NCBI GenBank assembly: GCA_910577525.1
Contig: CAJTLI010000056.1
Coordinates: 1-11,248 of the forward strand
Source of the DNA: an uncultured Oscillospiraceae bacterium
Lineage (GTDB): Bacteria > Bacillota > Clostridia > Oscillospirales > Oscillospiraceae
Reading direction: 5' to 3'
Length of the DNA stretch: 11,248 nucleotides
Shown piece after piece: positions 1-7,050 of this stretch (positions within the stretch are counted from its first letter, which is position 1; each line of letters starts with the position of its first letter). The notes below the pieces were generated by a model that searched no databases, had not been told where the DNA came from, and worked only from the letters and a program-made list of their open reading frames with translations. Position numbers and translations under genes: made by a program.

Positions 1-53
1 AAAACTACAAAATTTCTTCGGCGTTTTCTTACAATTTCAGATTGGCGTTGACA
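1..53 (-). repeat. Left copy of 53-bp terminal inverted repeat; probable insertion sequence end (IS21-like)
   Basis: Bases 1-53 are the exact reverse complement of 11195-11247; base 54 and its partner 11194 no longer match. Read on the minus strand the unit starts TGTCAACGCC and runs out of the window. It holds two imperfect tandem copies of a roughly 22-base block (28-49 and 5-25), each beginning AACGCC and containing GAAATT and GTA(A)G. A TG terminus followed by repeated transposase-binding blocks is the organisation known for IS21-family ends. The neighbouring gcdA loses its family similarity exactly where the repeat begins. The inverted repeat and gene truncation are direct observations; the IS family is inference, since no transposase is in the window. 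Confidence 0.75.
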
Positions 54-918
54 CCGGCACGTAGGACATGTACTGGCGTATCACCGCCGCCACGCTCTCG
101 TCGTCCTCGCACAGTTCCCGGAAAAAGCCGGTCTCCCCGTGATGAACGGCGGCGCTGCCCGGGGCGGGCGCTTTCGGCCCTTTCTGGGCGTTGATGAGTA
201 TCAAAGCGCTCTCCTCATCCACATAGCCCTTCGGGCTCATCCCAGAGAGGATGCCCGCGCCGCCCACCGCCATGTTGGCATCCTTGTGGGCAATGATGAC
301 CGCGGGACTGATGGCGTGGTATCCCCCGCCTGCAGGGTTAGTGCCGAAAACGCCCACGATTACAGGAATCCCCATCTGGGCCAGCTCCGCGTTGTGGTAG
401 AAGGCCGCTCCGCCGCCCCGGCGGCCTGGGAACAGGAGCTCCTGCTGGTCAAGCTGCACGCCGGAGCAATTGAGCAGGTAGATGAGGGGTATGCGGAGGA
501 TCTTCGCCGTCTCCGCCGCCCGCAGGATGTTTTCCGCCTGTCCCGGAACCCAAGCCCCCGCCCGCTTCTTATTATCGGAAGCGACGATGACCGCCCATCT
601 GCCCGCCACCCGGCCCAGCCCCTTCAAGATGCTGGTGGAGCCGTTCTCATTGTCCATCGGATTGTACAGGCTGTTCAGGGGATACCAGCTGTCCTCGTCC
701 ACCAGCTCGTAAATGCGCTGGATGGCGGTCTGCTGGCCGGAGGCGTTCACCGCCTCGTCGCTGCGCCCGGCGGCCTGGGCCTCCAGGGACAGCCGCCGGA
801 TCTCCTCCTCAATGCCCCGGAGCTCCTCCTCATTCTTGGAATCCTCCGACACAAGGGGCGCGCCCACAAGGGGCAGATCCTGAAAATATCCGGGCATGGA
901 ATAGCCGTATACGCGCAC
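37..918 (-). CDS. gcdA: Glutaconyl-CoA decarboxylase alpha subunit (carboxyltransferase), truncated to N-terminal half
   Basis: This is the biotin-dependent carboxyltransferase subunit that moves the carboxyl group of a CoA ester, glutaconyl-CoA in characterised enzymes, to the biotin of GcdC. I chose the GTG at 918: GGAGAG lies six bases upstream and the product then begins MRVYGYSMPGYFQ, matching the GcdA start. A longer frame opens at an ATG at 948. Family stretches include KGLGRV (99-104), SDNKKRAGAWVPGQAE (114-129), RRGGG (166-170), GTNPAGGGYHAISP (192-205) and NMAVGGAG (215-222). GcdA proteins have about 580-590 residues; this one gives about 288 native residues, then VSTPI encoded by the inverted repeat, then stop. 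The C-terminal half of the crotonase-like fold is absent, so it should be inactive. It is the last operon gene, 35 bp after the CoA-transferase. Methylmalonyl-CoA decarboxylase alpha is less likely because that family lacks this N-terminal extension. Confidence 0.88.
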   Translation of the reverse strand: MRVYGYSMPGYFQDLPLVGAPLVSEDSKNEEELRGIEEEIRRLSLEAQAAGRSDEAVNASGQQTAIQRIYELVDEDSWYPLNSLYNPMDNENGSTSILKGLGRVAGRWAVIVASDNKKRAGAWVPGQAENILRAAETAKILRIPLIYLLNCSGVQLDQQELLFPGRRGGGAAFYHNAELAQMGIPVIVGVFGTNPAGGGYHAISPAVIIAHKDANMAVGGAGILSGMSPKGYVDEESALILINAQKGPKAPAPGSAAVHHGETGFFRELCEDDESVAAVIRQYMSYVPVSTPI

Positions 919-953
919 TATAATCTCTCCTTTCCTGCCGATAATCATTTGCG

Positions 954-2156
954 CTAAACCACGCCCTGCCGTCCGTACTCCTCCACCTGCTCCGGTGTGA
1001 GGCCCGCCAGTTCGCCGTAGACCGGAACGTTGTCCTGTCCCAGCAGCGGGGCCGGGCGGGTGATACGGGGCATCGTCTCCAACAGCTTCACCGCGTCGCC
1101 GTTGACGTGCATATCCCCGATCACGGGATGGTGGATGACAGGGAACATGTCCCGGTCCTTGGCAATGTGCTTATCCCGGACGATCTGGGCCGCGTCATAG
1201 ACCGGACCGGCGGGAACACCCGCCTCTAGGCACCGGTCCACCAACTCCGCAACGGTGTGCTGGACGGTCCAGCCCTCAATCAGCGGCTTCAGCTCGTCCA
1301 TATTGGCCACCCGGCTCACGTTGTCCAGAAAACGCTGGTCGCCGATCCACTCCGGGCAGCCGATCACATCCCGGCAGAGCTTCTCATACAGCGCCTGGTT
1401 TCCGCAGGCGATGACCGCCAGGCCGTCTTTCGCCTGGAAGGTATCGTAGGGTGCTGTGGCCGGGTTGGTGTTCCCGTTGCGCGGGGCCGTTTTCCCTGAA
1501 TACCAGTAACGGGTAAACACGTTTTCCAGGCTCACCACCACCGAATCCACCAGCGACACATCCACCCGCTGGCCGCGCCCGGTGAGTCCACGGGCGTGCA
1601 CCGCCGCCAGAATGCCGATGGTCAGGTTCAGGCCGCCCAGGATGTCGCCCATGGCGTTGCCCGCCTTGGTGGGGCTCCCGCCCCGCGGTCCCGTCACGCT
1701 CATCAACCCGCCCATGGCCTGGCCCAGGATGTCGTAGCCCGGCCGCTGGGAATACCGCCCGTACCCGCCGTAACCGGATACGGCGGCGTAAATGATCCGA
1801 TCGTTTACCTCTTTCAGGACGTCGTACCCCAGACCCAGCTTGTCCATCACACCGGGGCGGTAGTTCTCAATGACCACGTCGGCCTTCTTCGCCATTTCCA
1901 GAAAAATGCGCTTGCCCTCGGGAGCCTTGAGGTTCAGGGTAACCCCCTCCTTGCTCCGGTTGAGCATGGCAAAATAGGCGCTTTCGCCGTTCACATAGGG
2001 ACCGTAGGCGCGGCTGTCGTCGCCACCCTTCGGGTTTTCGATCTTAATGACCCGGGCACCCATATCCCCCAGCATCGAGCTGCAATAGGGGCCCGCCACC
2101 ACACGGGTCAGGTCCAGCACCAGAAGATCCTCCAGCGCCGCATGCGTGCCTTCCAT
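954..2156 (-). CDS. CaiB/BaiF family (class III) CoA-transferase
   Basis: A 400-residue protein, normal length for class III CoA-transferases, which move CoA between carboxylic acids through an aspartyl-CoA intermediate. Visible family features are the opening LVLDLTRVVAGPYCSSMLGDMGA (12-34, with the GP and MLGDMGA hallmarks), VIKIENP (36-42), NRSKEGVTLNLK (66-77), DVVIENYRPGVMDKLGL (93-109) and the AMGDILGG segment with the likely catalytic Asp171. The ATG at 2156 follows GAGGAG at a suitable distance. It sits 62 bp after gcdB and 35 bp before gcdA. That placement implies it charges the acid that the decarboxylase then uses. Characterised gcd clusters use an unrelated class I enzyme (GctAB). 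The acid cannot be told from sequence; glutarate, glutaconate or a related dicarboxylate fits the neighbours, and succinyl-CoA:glutarate CoA-transferase belongs to this class. Confidence 0.9.
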   Translation of the reverse strand: MEGTHAALEDLLVLDLTRVVAGPYCSSMLGDMGARVIKIENPKGGDDSRAYGPYVNGESAYFAMLNRSKEGVTLNLKAPEGKRIFLEMAKKADVVIENYRPGVMDKLGLGYDVLKEVNDRIIYAAVSGYGGYGRYSQRPGYDILGQAMGGLMSVTGPRGGSPTKAGNAMGDILGGLNLTIGILAAVHARGLTGRGQRVDVSLVDSVVVSLENVFTRYWYSGKTAPRNGNTNPATAPYDTFQAKDGLAVIACGNQALYEKLCRDVIGCPEWIGDQRFLDNVSRVANMDELKPLIEGWTVQHTVAELVDRCLEAGVPAGPVYDAAQIVRDKHIAKDRDMFPVIHHPVIGDMHVNGDAVKLLETMPRITRPAPLLGQDNVPVYGELAGLTPEQVEEYGRQGVV

Positions 2157-2218
2157 ATTCCACCACTCCTCATAAACAAATATTTTCTGATTTCAGCGCT
2201 TCCTTAGATGTGATATCC

Positions 2219-3373
2219 TCATTTTCCAAATGTCAGCATAAAGAATCCAGCCGCGACGGCAGAGCCGATGACGCCGGCTACATTGGGTCCCATGGCGTGC
2301 ATCAGCAGGAAGTTGTGGGGATCCGCCTCCGCGCCCATGCGCTGGGAGACCCGGGCCGCCATCGGCACCGCGGATACGCCGGCCGAGCCGATGAGCGGAT
2401 TGATTTTCCCCTTCGTCAGTGCGCACAGCAGCTTGCCCAGCAGCAGACCGCCTACGGTGGAAAAGGCAAACGCCAGCAGGCCCAAGATCACGATAGCGAT
2501 GGTCTGCACCTGGATAAACGCCTCTCCGCTGGCCGTCGCGCCAACGGACAGGCCAATCATGATGGTCACGATATTGCACAGCGCGTTCTGCGCCGTCTCG
2601 CTCAGGCGGTCCACTACGCCGGATTCCTTGAACAGATTCCCAAGCATCAGCATCCCCAGCAGAGGCGCCACGTCCGGCAGAATCATGGAGCAGAGAATGA
2701 CAGTAAAGATGGGAAATACGATCTTTTCCACCCGGCTCACCGGCCTAAGCTGCTCCATGCGGATTTTGCGCTCCTCCTCGGTAGTGAGTAACCGCATGAG
2801 AGGCGGCTGGATCAGCGGGATCAACGCCATGTACGAATAGGCCGCGATGGCGATGGAGGCCACCAGTTCAGGAGCCAGATGGTTGGAGACATAAATTGCA
2901 GTCGGCCCGTCGGCGCCGCCGATGATGGCAATGGCGGCGGCCTGGGCCGCCGTGAACAGCCCGCTGGCATTGGCGATGATGAACGCCACATAGATGCCCA
3001 GCTGGGCGGCCGCCCCCAGAATCAAGCTGACCGGGTTCGCAATCAGCGGACCGAAATCCGTCATCGCGCCGATGCACATGAAGATCAGACAGGGGAACAG
3101 ACTGCTCTTTACACCGCTGTACATGATGCGGAGAATCCCCGATTCATACCACGGCGCGTTCACCGCCGTAGCGTCATACATCAGGCCCGCCAAAGGGAGG
3201 TTCGCCAGCAGCATGCCGAAGGCAATCGGCAGCAGGAGCAGCGGTTCAAACTGCTTCCCAATGGCCATGTAGAGGAGCACACACGCCGCGATGAGCATGA
3301 GGGCCTGACGCCAGGTCAAGGCCGCGAAGCCGGATTCGGCCAGCAGCTTCCCAAAAACCTCAATGATTCCCAT
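2219..3373 (-). CDS. gcdB: Sodium ion-translocating decarboxylase beta subunit (GcdB/OadB family)
   Basis: An integral membrane protein of 384 residues, full length for the OadB/GcdB/MmdB family. It decarboxylates carboxybiotin on GcdC and couples this to export of sodium ions. The sequence is a succession of hydrophobic segments with the diagnostic IIGGADGPTAIY (150-161, containing the essential Asp, here 155) and NPLIGSAGVSAVPMAARVSQ (325-344, the conserved Asn/Ser region of the ion path). HAMGPNVAGVIGSA (359-372) is the usual C-terminal signature. The start ATG at 3373 has GGAGAG just upstream, 14 bp after gcdC. The beta subunit does not reveal the substrate; the name follows the alpha subunit in this operon. 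No damage is seen. Confidence 0.95.
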   Translation of the reverse strand: MGIIEVFGKLLAESGFAALTWRQALMLIAACVLLYMAIGKQFEPLLLLPIAFGMLLANLPLAGLMYDATAVNAPWYESGILRIMYSGVKSSLFPCLIFMCIGAMTDFGPLIANPVSLILGAAAQLGIYVAFIIANASGLFTAAQAAAIAIIGGADGPTAIYVSNHLAPELVASIAIAAYSYMALIPLIQPPLMRLLTTEEERKIRMEQLRPVSRVEKIVFPIFTVILCSMILPDVAPLLGMLMLGNLFKESGVVDRLSETAQNALCNIVTIMIGLSVGATASGEAFIQVQTIAIVILGLLAFAFSTVGGLLLGKLLCALTKGKINPLIGSAGVSAVPMAARVSQRMGAEADPHNFLLMHAMGPNVAGVIGSAVAAGFFMLTFGK

Positions 3374-3387
3374 AGGTCTCTCCGTTC

Positions 3388-3795
3388 TTACAGGAGCAGA
3401 AGCTCCGCGCCGCTCTCCACTGTATCTCCCTTTTTCACACAGATCGAAGAAACGGTACCGGCGTGCTCCGTCTTGATCTCAATTTCCATCTTCATCGCCT
3501 CCAGCACCACCACCGTCTGCCCCGCTGAGACGCTGTCCCCCACCTTCGGGCGGACCTCAAGCACGCTGCCGGACATCGGGCTGACCACAGCTTCGCCGGA
3601 AGGCGTGTCCGGGGCCGGAGCCAGGACCTGCTTAGGTGGTTGCGGGGGCGCGGTCTCGGGCGCGGGGCGGCTTTCGGCATGGGGCTCCGCCATACTGGCG
3701 GAAACACCCGCGGCGGAAACGCGCCTGGCGCTCCCCGTCATTCGCTCAATCTCCACCTCATAGACCTTTCCGTTGACAGTCGCCCTGTATTTCAT
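3388..3795 (-). CDS. gcdC: Biotin carboxyl carrier protein, decarboxylase gamma subunit
   Basis: The biotin carrier that shuttles CO2 from the alpha to the beta subunit. I start at ATG 3795 (MKYRATVNGKVYEVEIE), giving 135 residues. The frame stays open further upstream, but MKYRATVNGK is the usual opening of this family and GGAAAGGA lies about 11 bases before the ATG. Three parts can be seen: a short N-terminal beta domain (1-20), a flexible Ala/Pro-rich linker (about 35-68), and a biotinyl domain (69-135) with EAMKM at 99-103, Lys102 being the biotinylation site. Conserved SPMSG (72-76) and the GDTVESGAELLLL end support an intact fold. It starts 49 bp after gcdD and is followed 14 bp later by gcdB. 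Confidence 0.95.
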   Translation of the reverse strand: MKYRATVNGKVYEVEIERMTGSARRVSAAGVSASMAEPHAESRPAPETAPPQPPKQVLAPAPDTPSGEAVVSPMSGSVLEVRPKVGDSVSAGQTVVVLEAMKMEIEIKTEHAGTVSSICVKKGDTVESGAELLLL

Positions 3796-3844
3796 ATTGA
3801 CATCATTCCTTTCCCTTCTGTTCGGATGGCTTGCCGAGCACACA

Positions 3845-4165
3845 CTAATCGGCCGACCTGCTGGTGACGGACACAATGACCATTTGGTCTATCGGGATTC
3901 CGGACGCCATGCTCAGCGCACCGTGCAGGACGGCCAGCACTTCGCCGGGGTTCTCCGCCTCATCCGGCGGCGGAACGGCCGGAGCCGGGCTCGCGGCGGC
4001 GGGCCGCTGCGCCGGATCGCGGGAGTCCACAGGCGCCAGCCTGCTCAGGAGCCTCGCCGCCAGCAGCGTGGCCGCCGCCAGTACCGCCAGTATGGTAAAC
4101 ACCAGTATGATACCGCTTAGCGACATGAGGACGCTCTCGCCAATGCCCAGACCTCTATCTGCCAT
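3845..4165 (-). CDS. gcdD: Decarboxylase delta subunit, OadG-like small membrane protein
   Basis: First gene of the decarboxylase operon, 106 residues. It has one N-terminal transmembrane helix (about 13-40, LMSLSGIILVFTILAVLAAATLL in essence), an Ala/Pro-rich linker (about 44-70), and a short C-terminal block EVLAVLHGALSMASG that resembles the conserved helix at the end of GcdD/OadG-type subunits. In this family the subunit anchors and assembles the complex and helps tether the biotin carrier. The start ATG at 4165 is preceded by a strong AGGAGG eight to nine bases away. These proteins are poorly conserved, so the call depends on architecture plus position directly ahead of gcdC and gcdB. 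Confidence 0.82.
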   Translation of the reverse strand: MADRGLGIGESVLMSLSGIILVFTILAVLAAATLLAARLLSRLAPVDSRDPAQRPAAASPAPAVPPPDEAENPGEVLAVLHGALSMASGIPIDQMVIVSVTSRSAD

Positions 4166-4221
4166 AGCGATGTTTCCCTCCTTTCTCCAAGCATTTGATT
4201 TCGTTCACCTATTTCAAGAAA

Positions 4222-4251
4222 ACTATACACTGTGCCGTGATATATTGTAAA
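4222..4251 (-). promoter_or_regulatory. Predicted sigma-A promoter of the gcd operon
   Basis: On the minus strand TTTACA (4251-4246) is followed after 18 bp by TATAGT (4227-4222). The predicted start is near 4215, giving a leader of about 50 bases before the gcdD ATG. The alternative register TTACAA/17 bp/TATAGT uses the same -10. The TTTTAC stretch lies at the same distance from the upstream dyad as in the transporter promoter at 5449-5477. Predicted by eye, not mapped. Confidence 0.5.
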
Positions 4252-4272
4252 ATCAGTTATTGATCAAAATAC

Positions 4273-4288
4273 ATAAGCGATAATCTAT
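4273..4288 (-). promoter_or_regulatory. Candidate LysR-type binding site of the gcd operon
   Basis: On the minus strand this reads ATAGATTATCGCTTAT, an imperfect dyad. It shares 11 of 16 bases, in the same orientation relative to transcription, with the site at 5412-5427 before the transporter. Its centre is about 65 bp upstream of the predicted gcd start, the classical position of a LysR recognition site. A TTGATCAA palindrome at 4260-4267 lies between it and the -35. The match is seen in the sequence; binding by the local LysR is inference. Confidence 0.5.
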
Positions 4289-4361
4289 ATATTGGCTTTC
4301 CCACCCCCGTTCCCGCACGGTGCTCCAGCCGCAGGCGGAGCCGCCGCCTCTAAAATTATGA

Positions 4362-4397
4362 AAAACACACCGCTGAAGCAAATCAGCGGTGTGTTTT
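4362..4397 (-). terminator. Rho-independent terminator downstream of the lysR gene
   Basis: A perfect 15-bp stem (4362-4376 with 4383-4397; AAAACACACCGCTGA and its complement) encloses a six-base loop. Read on the minus strand it ends in a run of five T. It lies 85 bp past the LysR stop codon and before the gcd promoter, so it should isolate the operon from lysR readthrough. The flanking A and T runs could also let it work in the other direction. Confidence 0.85.
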
Positions 4398-4481
4398 GAT
4401 TCTTTTACGCCAACAGAGCCGGGGATTCCCACGGCCTGCGGAATAATAATCGTTTTTTTCTTATGATAACGCGCAATATCC

Positions 4482-5387
4482 TTATAGATTGTCCCGGTCC
4501 TCCCGCCGGGCCTTCAGGCCCAAGCGGGAATTCGCCCATTGGATAAACGGCTGGACCTTTTCCTTGTTTTTCTCCATGTACAGGATGTACATATCCTTGA
4601 CAAACCGGTCTCCCTCCACGGGGATCAAGCGGCGATTCAAGGGCACATGGTCAAATTCCGCCTGCAAAGAGGTCACAAAATAGAGAAAATCAAAGTTGTT
4701 TTGCAGGATCTTGATGACCTCATAGTTCACCAATTGCAAAGTCGTCAGGGTGACGCCGTGCTCCTTCGACTGTTCGTTGACCTCCGCCGTAAACTCCCCC
4801 TTTTTGCTCAGCCGAATAAATTTTTCGCTGTGCAGGTCCTTGAACTGTACGGACCGGCGGCCGCTGATGGGGTTGTCCGTCGGCACGGAAACCAGCAGCC
4901 GGTTCCGAAAGAAAAAGGTGCTCACCAGCCCTTTTGCGTCCAGTCCGTCCGGACAGAAGCTGGAAATCGCGACGTCGCACACCTCGTTCTCCAGGAAGGG
5001 TACGATCAATTTTTCGTCTGCCTCTTTCATGGAAATGGGGATGCCGGGATTATTCGCGCTGAACATCGGGAGGATATAGTCCGGGATATACTGGGCGGTA
5101 AAACAGAAGCGCAGCAAATCGTGATAGGACTCCGGCTCGTGGAATTTCTCCAGCAGGATATCCCACTCCTTCAAGGTCTTGCTGGCGAACCGGTAGAACA
5201 TTTTCCCGTTGTCGTTCAAATAGATATACCGCCCCCGGCGGTCAAACAGAGGAAGCTTCACCTCCGCCTCTATCTTCTTCAGTGTCATGCTCAGAGCGGG
5301 CTGTGTGATGAACAGGGTCTCCGCCGCTTTTGTAACATTTTCATATTGGGAGACGATGCAGAATTCCCGCAATTGTTGGAATGTCAT
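4482..5387 (-). CDS. LysR family transcriptional regulator
   Basis: A 301-residue protein with the LysR layout: an N-terminal winged helix-turn-helix (about residues 1-60, with VTKAAETLFITQPALSMTLKKIE at 18-40 and the LFDRRGR wing near 52-58), then a periplasmic-binding-like effector domain to the C terminus. The start ATG at 5387 has AGGAGG seven bases upstream. It lies between the gcd operon, transcribed in the same direction but separated by a terminator, and the divergent transporter gene. By family behaviour it probably activates one or both in response to the imported acid or a derivative. The dyad at 5412-5427 lies just before its own start codon, so autorepression is plausible. The effector cannot be named from sequence. 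Confidence 0.93.
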   Translation of the reverse strand: MTFQQLREFCIVSQYENVTKAAETLFITQPALSMTLKKIEAEVKLPLFDRRGRYIYLNDNGKMFYRFASKTLKEWDILLEKFHEPESYHDLLRFCFTAQYIPDYILPMFSANNPGIPISMKEADEKLIVPFLENEVCDVAISSFCPDGLDAKGLVSTFFFRNRLLVSVPTDNPISGRRSVQFKDLHSEKFIRLSKKGEFTAEVNEQSKEHGVTLTTLQLVNYEVIKILQNNFDFLYFVTSLQAEFDHVPLNRRLIPVEGDRFVKDMYILYMEKNKEKVQPFIQWANSRLGLKARREDRDNL

Positions 5388-5411
5388 TACGTGCCCTCCT
5401 TCGGGGAATCT

Positions 5412-5427
5412 ATAAGTGAATGCTTAT
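5412..5427 (+). promoter_or_regulatory. Candidate LysR-type binding site in the lysR/transporter divergent region
   Basis: ATAAGTGAATGCTTAT has perfect 5-bp arms ATAAG/CTTAT around six bases. Its centre is about 64-65 bp upstream of the predicted transporter start and 25-40 bp upstream of the lysR start codon, so one site could activate the transporter and repress lysR. The site at 4273-4288 resembles it and sits at the same offset from its own promoter. Confidence 0.55.
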
Positions 5428-5448
5428 CTATTTGTAAATAATATATAT

Positions 5449-5477
5449 TTTACGAAATGAATTGTCAAGTCTATGAT
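5449..5477 (+). promoter_or_regulatory. Predicted sigma-A promoter of the transporter gene
   Basis: TTTACG (5449-5454), a 17-bp spacer and TATGAT (5472-5477) predict a start near 5484 and a leader of about 117 bases. The weak -35 is consistent with an activator-dependent promoter. No riboswitch-like structure is apparent in the leader. Confidence 0.55.
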
Positions 5478-5488
5478 TAACTTTAATG

Positions 5489-5500
5489 ACAAACGTTTGT
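5489..5500. promoter_or_regulatory. 12-bp perfect palindrome just after the predicted transporter start
   Basis: ACAAACGTTTGT is its own reverse complement and would lie at about +6 to +17 of the transporter transcript, a place where a bound repressor would block transcription. It overlaps the right arm of a wider TTGTCA (5462-5467) / TGACAA (5487-5492) pair. It only loosely resembles a CcpA site. The palindrome is observed; the role is inference. Confidence 0.35.
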
Positions 5501-5600
5501 TTTTAGCCCGTGGCCACATGCCCAGAAAGGGAAAACAGCACGCGAAATAAAACAAAAACATCCTGACAAATTAAAGAAGAATGGAAGGAGAGCTTGGAAC

Positions 5601-6879
5601 ATGACACCTCAAATCACCGCTACATTGATTATCATCGTGGCGATGTTCGTCCTCATGATCATCAACAAAGTTCCTCTGGCGGTCACCATGACCCTGTCCG
5701 GCATCGCACTGTGGCTGGCGGGGATCGTTGCGCCGGCGAAACTCTATTCCAATTTCGGCGGAAGTACAATTATCTTCCTCATCGGTATGTCCATTGAGGT
5801 CTACGCCCTGGAAGTCACCGGGCTGGTGGATCTCGCCGCATCCTAAAGTGTTCCGGGGCAAAGTCGTGGAGCAGGAGCGTCTGGCCGTGTTTGTCACCTG
5901 CATGTTCTCCGGTATTATCACAGGCTTTATCTCCAACACCGCGCTGGTCGTCCTGATGATCCCCGTTATTGCCGGCGCCGCCGTCAAATCCTGCGGCAAA
6001 CTGCACCCCAAGTACCTGCTCATGGGCGTCGCCGTTGAGGCGACCGTGGGCGAGTCCATCTCGCTGATCGGCGGCGCTCCAAACCTGGCGGCGCAGGGCA
6101 CCCTGGTGGACGCCGGGGTGGAGACGATGGGCTTCTTCTCCTGCGCGCCCCTGACGCTGGTTCTGGTGGTCATCACCGCAGTCAATTTTTCCACCATCGG
6201 CTACAATATTTTGGTCAAAACCTGTAATTTTGACGATCCGCTTGTGAGGGAAGAGCCCGCCGATGAGAAAAAGGCGGTGGACTGCCCCCGCTGGAAACAG
6301 ATCGTGGCGATTGCCGTCTTGGTCGGCTCCATCATCTGCTTCATCCTGGAGATCGCCGACAACCAGATCATCACCTTCATCGGCTGCGTCATCCTGTGGA
6401 CGACAGGCGTTCTGCGCGTGGTCCCCTCCCTCAAGCAGATCGACTGGAATACCATGTGGGTGCTCAACTTCTGCCTGGTGGTGGCCGGCGCGGTGAATAC
6501 CAGCGGGACGGGCGCTTGGGTTGCGGACAATATTCTGTCCGTCCTCGGCCAGAACGCCAACTACACCACCATTATCCTGTGCGTAGCGGCCATCGGCGGC
6601 ATCCTGACCCAGTTCATGTCGAACACGGCCACCAACGCGATGTTTACCCCGATCTGTATCGCGCTCGCCCAGAGAATCGGTGTCAGCCCCCTGGCTGTTG
6701 TCATTCCGGCCCTAGTCATGGTCAACAACGCGGTGACCACCCCCATCGGCAGCCCCTGCATGACCGTTTCCCTGGCCGGAGGATACCGCCCCAAAGATTA
6801 CCTGCTCGTGGGCATCCCCCTGGTCATCATTCTCATTCCGTTTACCGTCCTCGCCTCGCTCCTCTTCTACGGGGTGTGA
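5601..6879 (+). pseudogene. SLC13/DASS family sodium-coupled carboxylate transporter, frameshifted
   Basis: A divalent anion:sodium symporter of the ion transporter superfamily, split between two frames. Frame one runs from ATG 5601 (AAGGAG ten bases upstream) to TAA at 5844-5846. The rest, to 6879, is in the +1 frame. Leaving out the T at 5844 joins them seamlessly as ...DLAASKVFRGK..., giving 425 residues. The joined protein has multiple hydrophobic segments and the two SNT motifs that bind sodium and substrate in DASS transporters (111-113 in GFISNTALV, 340-342 in QFMSNTATN). Each is followed by a Pro/Gly segment, GGAPN and TTPIGSP. It diverges from lysR, and the neighbouring operon suggests it imports the dicarboxylate the decarboxylase consumes. 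The rest of the gene shows no other damage, so the mutation is recent or a sequencing error. Confidence 0.85.
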
Positions 6880-6928
6880 GCCCGGTCCGGTTCTGCGTCG
6901 GACGATATTCTCCCCTCAGCGGGAACAC

Positions 6929-6976
6929 GCGCTCACGCCGTCGTTTTTTGACAGCGTGAGCGCCGCCCGTATGGGC
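6929..6976 (+). terminator. GC-rich stem-loops after the transporter gene, possible terminator
   Basis: A 10-bp perfect stem GCGCTCACGC/GCGTGAGCGC (6929-6938 with 6954-6963) can be extended inside by GTC/GAC around a T-rich loop. A small GCCC/GGGC hairpin (6965-6976) follows. There is no T run directly after the main stem; T-rich sequence comes only at 6984-6992. It stands 50 bp past the transporter stop and ahead of the next promoter, so termination is likely but not of textbook form. Confidence 0.5.
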
Positions 6977-6983
6977 CTCACCC

Positions 6984-7012
6984 TTGATTTTTGAGCGAAT
7001 CAATGATATGAT
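6984..7012 (+). promoter_or_regulatory. Predicted sigma-A promoter of the flavodoxin-ferredoxin gene
   Basis: TTGATT (6984-6989), 17 bp, TATGAT (7007-7012). The predicted start near 7019 leaves about 30 bases of leader containing AGGAG ahead of ATG 7051. TTGATT also pairs with AATCAA at 6999-7004, a possible operator overlapping the promoter. Confidence 0.6.
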
Positions 7013-7050
7013 TGAATAATGAGTTTAACTGTTTTTTAGGAGTGCAGACT

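Noticed and set aside
139..957. Long open frame on the plus strand opposite gcdA
   Set aside because: It is the antisense shadow of a clear gcdA frame; the translation is Arg/His/Gly-rich, lacks a ribosome binding site and shows no family motif. Similar shadows at 1596-2207, 2210-2840, 2879-3763 and 4539-5441 were dropped for the same reasons.
4333..4349. GC-rich hairpin AGGCGG/CCGCCT between the lysR terminator and the gcd promoter
   Set aside because: Six-bp stem without a T run in either direction and not within the predicted gcd transcript; too weak to call a terminator or attenuator. I see nothing else of note in 4298-4361.
5485..5600. Riboswitch or attenuator in the transporter leader
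   Set aside because: The leader is about 117 bases and A-rich after 5530, with no stable alternative hairpins or recognisable aptamer core apart from the short palindrome.
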